A model generated the notes under the pieces. The model was not told where the DNA came from. It worked only from the letters and a program-made list of their open reading frames with translations, and did not search any database. The position numbers and the translations under genes are program-made. DNA of 64,000 nt from Branchiostoma floridae (taxonomy: Eukaryota; Chordata; Leptocardii; Amphioxiformes; Branchiostomatidae): assembly GCF_000003815.2 (NCBI RefSeq), contig NC_049979.1, positions 29,020,742-29,084,741 on the forward strand. Direction: 5' to 3'. Numbering within the stretch: the stretch's first letter is position 1; each line of letters opens with the position of its first letter. Positions 57,444 through 64,000 of the stretch are shown here, piece by piece.

Positions 57444-60400
57444 ATGACGCAGATAAAGGAATGTATCCAAAGCCTAGTACAGTTTCTGACGGCCACGCTC
57501 AGTGAGAAGGTCCATGTGTCCGCCGAAACTTTCCGTCAAGCCAAGTTCGACCGACCAGAAGTGGTAAGAATATGTAAACGAAGCCAAACCTATGTCGTCG
57601 TTGATAATCTTGTTTGTGTCGAATAATTTGTAATTTGTGTGAAATTGTGGTCTATGCATGCCAGCTGTACTAGTCTAATGTCATTTGTACTAAATTACTA
57701 GTATCTGCTGGAAAGAAAGTATTGAATTGTTTACCTTGTAATACACAGAGTCTTCATGATGTATGGACGATGAAGACAATTTCTCCATGAACTAGGGTGA
57801 TTTGATGAACGCTCTTTGATCAAACCAAGGACCTTGTTCAAACCAAGTAGACTGACCAATTTATTATGCTAAATTGACTAATTAATTATTCTGATACTCC
57901 GACCAGCATTGGTCAATGCATAATCATTATGCATGTGAATTACCCAACATGGCAAGTTACAAAGTATTCAATCTCATTATTATCAATTCATCATATCATA
58001 CTGTAAGTGAGTTAATACAGCTTTTCTTGATGCATGTCCCTGTAGCTCAATTGGTAAAGGTTTCACAGTTTAGGAAGACCCGAAGAAGAAGAAGACCCAA
58101 GATCGAATTTGGGGAAGGTTATCCAAGTTGTGGCTACACCATCTTTCGAGAGGGATGTAAAATAAACGTCCTGTCTTCAAGACGGTGTTCAACCAAGTGT
58201 AACATTATTTTTTTACAGGTCTTTATTTTTTTACGCAGATGGGTACATACTGGCTATAATAGCGCAAGAAGGTTATATGATTATATCATCATTATTCTCA
58301 CCATTCTTGTTATCATTCCCAGACCAGACCACTATGGTTCCTGTTATACCAGCTGCTACATTATCCAGGAACATGTGAAGAGGCCACGTCTACAGACAGA
58401 CAACTTACAGATGGTTTGTATATAATATACAATCTCTGATGCAATAAATACATAGAATACAACACCGTGTATTCTGTATCAGCCGAGGTACCAGCCCGAC
58501 TGTGGGTCTGATTGCCTTAAGGCTGGACGGCAATTCGACCAGCAGATTATAACATTTTGTATTTTATAGACATACCCACCCAAAAGAACGAAAATTTCAA
58601 TGCAAAATGTGCTAAATTTTGAAAAGATTTGGTGTCCTTGAACAAATAACAAATAAAGTAGTGACTTGGTGCACGGAAAGTGTGTTCGAATTACGCTGCA
58701 AGCCTGTTTGATAACAGTGGATGGCTCTAACTAAGGGATTGCTCAAACAGAAGCTAGGTACTCATTTTCACCCGGAAGTCATATAGAGTGTCTTTCCCAA
58801 GGGCACAATATCGTTGTCATATCAATGGATTTGAACCCTGGACCTCTTGAGTTCTGGGCCAAACAAAGGGCTCTAGCCAGCGTCCGTTTTTCCGTCAATT
58901 GACGGAAATTTGCTGCGTGTGACAGAAAAATTTAAAACTAATCCGTCAACTTTGACGGACATAAATCTGATAAAAGCACCTTAATTGGTGGAAGCTACAG
59001 GCTGCTTGGGAATGCCGTCCACGACCGTAAAAGCCACACACTGTTTGTTTTGCTATTGTTATGATTGTTGACAATGTGTGTCGGTGCCCTTTTGCATACG
59101 ATAATCTCATTAAAACCCGTTTTTCAAGGTCTCAGTTCAGTCTCTCTAACTCCTGGAATAGTGTTTTCGCGACAATGGGAATTGGCTGACGGAAAAAAAT
59201 GTGGAGCTGGCTAGAGCCCTGGCCAAACACCTTACACTATACAACCCCACTTACAGTACTTGTGTTTTTTCTTCTCCTCAGATGCTGTAGTGACATCAGT
59301 GAAGACGCACCTGTACCTGCATGGTTACCGGTCCCCAGAGTTCCTGGCTCTTCCCTCCTCCATGGAGCACGGCAGCAGGGAGCTCCTCCTAGCGTTTGGC
59401 TGGCTAACTGCAGCCACAGACACCATCCACCGACTATCCCAACCTCCCACCCATCTTCTGGCAGAGAACACAGACTATGTACACAAGGTAAAGATATGTA
59501 GCAGTATGTATTACTTTGTTGCTCAAGCATTTAGAAAAGTTAAAGATCACAGTACAGGTGCAGGTTGTCAGAAAAAAAATGGATGGGTTTTGATGAACAA
59601 TAATTGATATGTTAATGAAGGTTAGACATCCAGGTAAAACAATATTCTAATACAATTCAATCTCTACAACTGGATTACTTCCTGATGTTTCGAGTGATAG
59701 CCATCACTCTTCTTCATTGTCACTAGAATGAACTGGCAGAACAATTCAATACAAGTACAGCTAGATAGAAAAACTAGTTGAACCACTTATTTCCAAGGAT
59801 TGTATCATGTTTTACATGATTTGAGTGACTTTTGAATGTAAATATGATTTACACTGACGTAATCTGGTGATTTTTTTTACTTGGCCCAAAATCCGGTACA
59901 CTGATTTTTTTTCAGGTCCATTTTTTTTTTACCAGTCCGACAAGAAAAACTGTTTTGTAGTGGCATCCCTAGTACTCAGTGTAACTGGCCAACACATGTG
60001 TATGTTGTATTGTATTGTTTTCTTCAGGTTGTGAGAGGCCAGTCAACACCCCTAGAGAAGTCTGCACACAGTAAGACTGACCTGTGCAGACTGCCGGAGC
60101 CAGACAGGGTCACAGTGTGGCTGCTGGGAAAACTCCGCCTGGCTCTGAGAAGTCTTCATGCTGCAAGTCTGGAGAAAACTGTGCTGACTAACAAGGTGGG
60201 ATTTTACCAAGATCTCAGCTATAACATCAATTCTCATGATTGCACCAGGTGCCATGATATCCTAACATCATAGAAACAATGTTATATATATAGGTGCCTT
60301 CTCAAGATTGTCTTCAACACCTGAATATCTGAAGTATATATACCTCAGGATTACTGACACTGCAATTTGGTACATCTCTTTTACATGTAAATCACATTTT

Positions 60401-62597
60401 ATTCATGTACTTTTTCTCATGTGGCAGTATCAGGACACCTGGTGGAATTATGAAAGTTGATGTTATATGTTTGAGAAAGCTCTTAAAGTGGTCACCATTG
60501 ACAATAAAATGTAACTGTACCTGATTACAAGTAGCTATTAGCAGTATTTTCATTAAGGAAAGCGTAGGGAAGAGAAGGAGTGGCTCAGTGTGCTTGGCAA
60601 AATATGTGAGCGTAGGAAAAGCTACATTGTACTATTGCTACTAGATAATAGAAAAGTATCATTCTTTTTCCTTAGCCTGAAGTTTGATCGCTTTGCCTTT
60701 ACCCTCTTATGGGTTATTTTGGCTGAATGTTAACTAAGATAACCATGATGGCATCCATGTTATTCCAGATCCACATGTACACCTCAGGACAGAGCCTCGT
60801 GCCAGGCAGGACTCACCTCAGCCCCAGAGACGTGTATCTACTCAGACATGTCAATCATGTGGACAAGGTACCTCATTAGCAATTCAATATCTCACTTATT
60901 AATTAGTCACGTCCACTAGCTACTGGAAAGAGTAGCCTGTGTGTACACAATTTCTTGCTGGCTTTGCTCCTGTTCAGTTGGCCGCAGTAGAAACACACCC
61001 AATAGAAGAGGAGATATCTCTTTTGTGTATCTTCCCTTTTTTACCTAGTCAGAGGGTTCCTAATGTTTGCTTTGGAGGATATATATCAGAAAGGTTTCCT
61101 TATTGCCAATTAGAGACTGTGATTCCAATATGTTTCTCATGTGTTTTATGGTAATCAATCGCCCGTAGTACTAGTAGGAGACGTTGTGACCTGTACTTAG
61201 CCCGGTTGGGCAAAATTGTACAATAAAGGTCTTCATTCATTCATTCATTAAGCAGACAACCGGCTGGCAGGTCCTTGTGTTTCTGTGGATGGAGTGGTCG
61301 GTGACAGATATTAGCTATGATTCTATTGGGTTTTCCTTGTGTATCCTTCAGTCATATTTTTGGATCACAATAGTAAAGTGTTTCAGTAAGTAAGCAGAGC
61401 TTTGTAGTTTGATGATCTATCGACCAACTTGTGATTTGTTTCCAGTACCTGTCAGAGTTAGATAGGGAGGTGAGGAGACAGGAGGCACTGCTGAGATGGA
61501 CCACTAACCAGGACATCTTCTGGCAGTGGATGGTGAGAGTTCAGCCTTATACACTTGTGCAAAGCCAGTTTTACAAAGTTTCAAGTCAAAGCAAATACTT
61601 CCACTGACTGTACCATTAGGTTGACAAGTCACTGAATAACAACATTCCTCATATACAAGTGTTTTATTCAACCAACATTACAGTGACTGACAACACATTT
61701 TACACAAAACAGGAAAGTGTCCTTGATTCAAAGTTGTCCAGTGGTCATCACACCCAGGCCAGTCAGGACATCAGTAAGGGGTCATCTCTCTGTGACCTCA
61801 CACAAAGTCTTGACACCCTGTCCCTGGAGCTTCTGTCACACTTGGAGAATGTTGAAGACCATCTTCATAACACAGACCAGACATGGAAAGCAAAGGTTTG
61901 TTGTATGTTGTCACTGTACATGTAAATGGGAAGATGGTGTCACTGCAAAGGGATTATTACACTACAGTAACAAGAAGTTCAGACATGGCAGGTCAAGGGG
62001 TCAATGGGAAAGGCCACCAATTCATGGGGAGGTTTTATGGTCTGTTTGTCCAGGTTTTTGCAGTTATGTGTATTTTCTGTATGCTAGCCACGTTTACCAT
62101 AGAATAAAAGATAGCAATCTACCAAATATGTGATGTTAATCAAAATCTTCTATGCATAATAATTAATGGACTACAATTAGACAAGATTCTAAATATACAT
62201 GTAGGCATGAGATCTGCAATATCTTTTTCTTCCCTCTTTTCAGAGAGGACAAAATTCTACCCAGCACAGCTCTTTGTCAATTCCTGAAGACCAGAGACTT
62301 GTTACAGAGGCAACACTGATGGACTCAATGGAGTACAGAGGCAAAAAGAAACATCCAGTCCCCACACAACTCATTCTGGCACAAAAAGAATCCAAAGAGA
62401 AGAGACCCAAAAAGTCTACTGTTTCAGAAGAGAAGACAGAAGAAGTGGAGGAGTGTATAAAGAGGTGGAGTGATCTGTTGGATGGATATAAGTGGGAGCT
62501 AGAATGTATGAGGGACAGACATAAAGAGGAACTGAGCAAGTTAACACATTCCCTTGATGAGGTTATATGTATTCCTCCAATGGCTGTGAAATTCTAA
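57444..62597 (+). CDS. TEDC1: TEDC1 (tubulin epsilon and delta complex protein 1), eight exons
   Basis: I assemble eight exons: 57444-57563, 58323-58413, 59282-59487, 60028-60195, 60769-60867, 61446-61532, 61713-61895 and 62244-62597 (TAA). Every intron is GT-AG, most acceptors follow a pyrimidine tract, and the join gives 435 residues, close to the roughly 420 of vertebrate TEDC1. Family signatures, recalled from vertebrate TEDC1, are FRQAKFDRPEV at the end of exon 1, LWFLLYQLL in exon 2, GSRELLLAFGWLTA in exon 3, a WLLGKLR motif in exon 4, IHMYTSG in exon 5 and IFWQWM in exon 6. The last exon is Lys/Glu-rich and helical (coiled-coil-like). In vertebrates TEDC1 binds TEDC2 and delta/epsilon-tubulin and is needed for stable triplet centrioles. 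The start is the first ATG upstream of the conserved block; an in-frame GTG at 57420 is not needed. A possible alternative donor at 62562 (GAG|GTTATA) means the last 12 codons could be read-through of an exon end. ATTAAA at 62775 is a candidate poly(A) signal. Confidence 0.88.
58035..58200 (+). repeat. tRNA-derived SINE fragment of a different family
   Basis: TGTAGCTCAATTGG at 58041-58054 is a good RNA polymerase III A-box. A degenerate B-box (GATCGAATTT) lies at 58101-58110. No tRNA cloverleaf closes, so this is a tRNA-derived repeat or pseudogene in TEDC1 intron 1, not a working tRNA. Confidence 0.5.
58738..59250 (-). repeat. tRNA-derived SINE, split by the hAT-like MITE
   Basis: On the minus strand, the SINE head (tRNA-like, B-box GGTTCAAATCC form at about 58830-58842, then the conserved CCCTTGGGAAAGACACT segment) runs from about 59250 to 58738. 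The MITE at 58866-59221 interrupts it. The SINE sequence resumes on both sides of the duplicated GCCAAACA. Confidence 0.75.
58866..59221. mobile_element. hAT-like MITE with 8-bp target duplication
   Basis: Terminal inverted repeats GGGCTCTAGCCAGC (left, from 58868) and GCTGGCTAGAGCCCTG (right, ending 59221) bound a 356-bp non-coding element. An exact 8-bp duplication GCCAAACA flanks it at 58858-58865 and 59222-59229. An 8-bp duplication and CAGGG-type ends are typical of hAT elements. The interior has repeated CCGTCAA/TTGACGG motifs and no ORF. It is inserted inside a minus-strand SINE within TEDC1 intron 2. Confidence 0.85.
59600..59975. repeat. Dispersed-repeat fragments in TEDC1 intron 3
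   Basis: The stretch 59680-59735 (CGAGTGATAGCCATCACTC, then CTTCTTCATTGTCAC) resembles the 3' end of a retroelement. The stretch 59862-59905 (ACTTGGCCCAAAATCCGG) matches 18210-18250 in the same window. An ACTAGGGATGCCACTAC end (minus strand, about 59957-59973) resembles the terminus at 17889. Confidence 0.5.
61150..61251 (+). repeat. LINE 3' tail ending in (CATT)n
   Basis: A CCTGTACTTAGCCCGGTTGG stretch is followed by ACAATAAAGGTCTTCATT and four CATT units. AATAAAGGTCTT followed by short tandem repeats is typical of CR1/L2-type LINE 3' ends. A relative without the CATT tail is at 28440-28500. It lies in TEDC1 intron 5. Confidence 0.6.
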
Positions 62598-62599
62598 CT

Positions 62600-63000
62600 T
62601 TCCTTTGGTGTAACAATGAGGCCATGTTGATTCTATAGTATGAATAACACCCACACATGAAATTAGATCACATAGCAAGAGGAACAAGAAAGCTTTTAAA
62701 AAAAGCTGGCCGGGGCGCATTTGGAAGGACTACCTCAAAATTTCATGTTGTGTTCCAGTAAAATGTGCATCATTATTAAACTAGAAGTTTATATCTAAAA
62801 TCTATGGGAAGTTGGCTGGAAACCTTTGTTCACTGGTATAATTGGATTTTCCGGCGTACTTTTGTGGGCGGAATTGTATCCCTTGTGTGCGCTGTGTGCC
62901 GGATATAAAAATCGTAAAAGAAACTCCGGTGCGAGACCACAGCCAAAGGCGGGAAGAGGTCCCGGATGTGCATTGTCGTTCTTTCTTCGTGACAGAAATT
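62600..63000. other. Spacer between TEDC1 and the Helitron break
   Basis: It contains a candidate ATTAAA poly(A) signal (62775) and a GC-rich patch at 62920-62960. Short ORFs on both strands (62795-63053) show no Rep or helicase similarity. No CTRR-type Helitron 3' end could be confirmed. Confidence 0.4.
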
Positions 63001-64000
63001 TCACTGTGGAGAACCTCTTAATTGGAATTCCACACGAATCCAGTGATCTTTGATTCTACCAATGGGATGTTGTGGACTCTTCAGTATGAAGCGTAGAAGT
63101 GCATCAGTGCGTCTATTAAAGTGTATCGCACACATGACAGGGTCTGATCTCATTAGGTTCCATTTGTCTTGTTGTGGTAATGCTTTAGCTTCTTCATAGG
63201 TCAGGTCAGGATTCAGGGTCATGAACAATTCTGGCCAGTTTAAATCATTAGCAGACACAGTGACAAACCATGTTGGTGGTCCAATAGTGTTTATTTTTGC
63301 TAGCAAGTTTAGCAGTTGGTCCTTGAAGTAAGCTGCTGTTCCACGTATATTCTTCATAAAAGTGTATGATGTGCTTTCAACATGTTGATCAATTTCATGA
63401 TGCAGATCGCCTGCTGTTAGTGGCTGTGCTATGGATTGTGATCTAACATTACTCTGCTTTTGCATTCTACATACAATGGATATCTGACTGTACAATTTCT
63501 TGATTTCATACGAGTTCAAGGCAAAGAAGAGCCATGGGATGTTTTTTCTCCAGCAATCATTGATATTGAGCAAACGTGATTGGAAGTACTGTAAGTCTGT
63601 TAGTTGTACATCACGCGTCTGTTTGAAGCCATTTTTACCATATGGGTATAACTGTGGAAAACAGTGTTCCTCAAGATCAGTCTCTTTAAATATGCTTTGT
63701 GGTGGTGATGTTTCACGTGGTAGTGATATCACTGGGACATTGTCTGTTACATTCTGCAACAGAGATTGTAACTGGACATTTGGATTAATGTAGTTACAGG
63801 GAAAAGCTGAGAGTTCTTGGACAGTAGAAGGTGCACTTGAGAAGTCTGGTTCATTGGCGTCTGTGATCATTGGATTGAATTCACTTGACTTTTTTACCCA
63901 GTTTTCAAAGGTAGCTATGTTCACATGTGAATATAGATGATTATGCGTTACCAGCCATGTAAGAGCTTCATGCATTTTGGAAATCGTACAATGTGTTGTG
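63001..64000 (-). CDS. Helitron Rep/helicase, N-terminal part (Helitron_like_N), truncated
   Basis: The frame is open to the window edge (the codons before the ATG at 63975 are also open), so the 5' part lies outside. Counting from that ATG, an N-terminal stretch with HEALTWLVTHNHLYSHV resembles the region upstream of Helitron Rep domains. FPQLYPYGKNGF at 106-117 opens the Helitron_like_N domain. WFVTVSANDLNWPEL at 236-250 and VEFQLRGSP at 315-323 are its hallmark blocks. In intact Helitrons RGSP is followed directly by H-x-H (the HUH metal-binding motif of the rolling-circle Rep). Here the frame reads Q then TGA, and the sequence beyond shows no Rep or helicase similarity. The element is therefore either broken at this point or interrupted by an intron (CACA|GTGAAA is a weak donor). 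It converges tail to tail with TEDC1, whose stop is about 400 bp away. Confidence 0.85.
   Translation of the reverse strand, partial: TTHCTISKMHEALTWLVTHNHLYSHVNIATFENWVKKSSEFNPMITDANEPDFSSAPSTVQELSAFPCNYINPNVQLQSLLQNVTDNVPVISLPRETSPPQSIFKETDLEEHCFPQLYPYGKNGFKQTRDVQLTDLQYFQSRLLNINDCWRKNIPWLFFALNSYEIKKLYSQISIVCRMQKQSNVRSQSIAQPLTAGDLHHEIDQHVESTSYTFMKNIRGTAAYFKDQLLNLLAKINTIGPPTWFVTVSANDLNWPELFMTLNPDLTYEEAKALPQQDKWNLMRSDPVMCAIHFNRRTDALLRFILKSPQHPIGRIKDHWIRVEFQLRGSPQ

Noticed and set aside
57750-57790. Candidate TEDC1 exon after ATACACAG (reads SLHDVWTMK)
   Set aside because: It stops at TGA before any donor and does not give the 3n+1 length needed. Exon 58323-58413 fits both.
57916-58425. 169-codon ORF covering TEDC1 intron 1 and exon 2
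   Set aside because: The frame runs through a SINE and intron. The real exon (58323-58413) is read in a different frame.
59237-59530. Minus-strand 97-codon ORF
   Set aside because: Antisense shadow of TEDC1 exon 3.
62826-63053. 75-codon plus-strand ORF between TEDC1 and the Helitron
   Set aside because: No family match, and its end overlaps the antisense of the Helitron coding frame.

Overview
This is a metazoan nuclear genomic window. It is mostly non-coding, with intron-containing gene structure at the right end. It is packed with SINEs, fold-back MITEs, LINE tails, a Helitron, microsatellites and satellites. The style and density of the repeats, together with the one recognisable gene, fit a cephalochordate (lancelet, Branchiostoma). 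That attribution rests on recognition of repeat style, not on a search. There is one assembly gap (40952-41430).

The one gene I can support is at 57444-62597 (+). It is an eight-exon gene that I assemble as TEDC1 (tubulin epsilon and delta complex protein 1, the C14orf80 family), a partner of delta/epsilon-tubulin in centriole triplet-microtubule formation. All exons join in frame to 435 codons. The probable promoter lies in about 270 bp between the start codon and a 1-kb compound (CACT)n satellite, and carries CTCF-like and YY1-like motifs. At the right edge (63001-64000, -) is the N-terminal part of a Helitron Rep/helicase. It is broken exactly before the HUH catalytic histidines.

The left 57 kb holds no gene that I can support. 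It contains: about a dozen copies of a tRNA-derived SINE (B-box present, both strands, two copies interrupted by later insertions); eight copies of a roughly 200-bp palindromic fold-back MITE; three copies of a 240-bp MITE with GGCACTGCGGGG termini; three copies of a MITE with GGGCCCGGCCGGGC termini; a 525-bp element with TTAA target duplications; a 356-bp hAT-like MITE with an exact 8-bp target duplication; six copies of an unclassified dispersed repeat; LINE 3' fragments, one with a CCHC-like RT C-terminus; and three medium-period tandem arrays (about 50, 203 and 135 bp), plus a 225-bp duplication and a CCAAT-rich triplicate. Long (CA/GT)n and pentanucleotide arrays also occur.

Several clusters of transcription-factor-like motifs stand outside recognised genes. 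They are E2F-like at 15.0 kb, phased ETS at 10.2 kb, RFX X-boxes at 35.2, 47.1 and 50.7 kb, NRF1 plus a minus-strand splice donor near 49 kb, and MEF2/E-box at 52.25 kb. These are motif observations, not proven elements. No operon, CRISPR or bacterial-type system is present. I saw no wholly new protein system. The most distinctive features are the compound satellite abutting TEDC1, the fold-back MITE family and the nested insertions.
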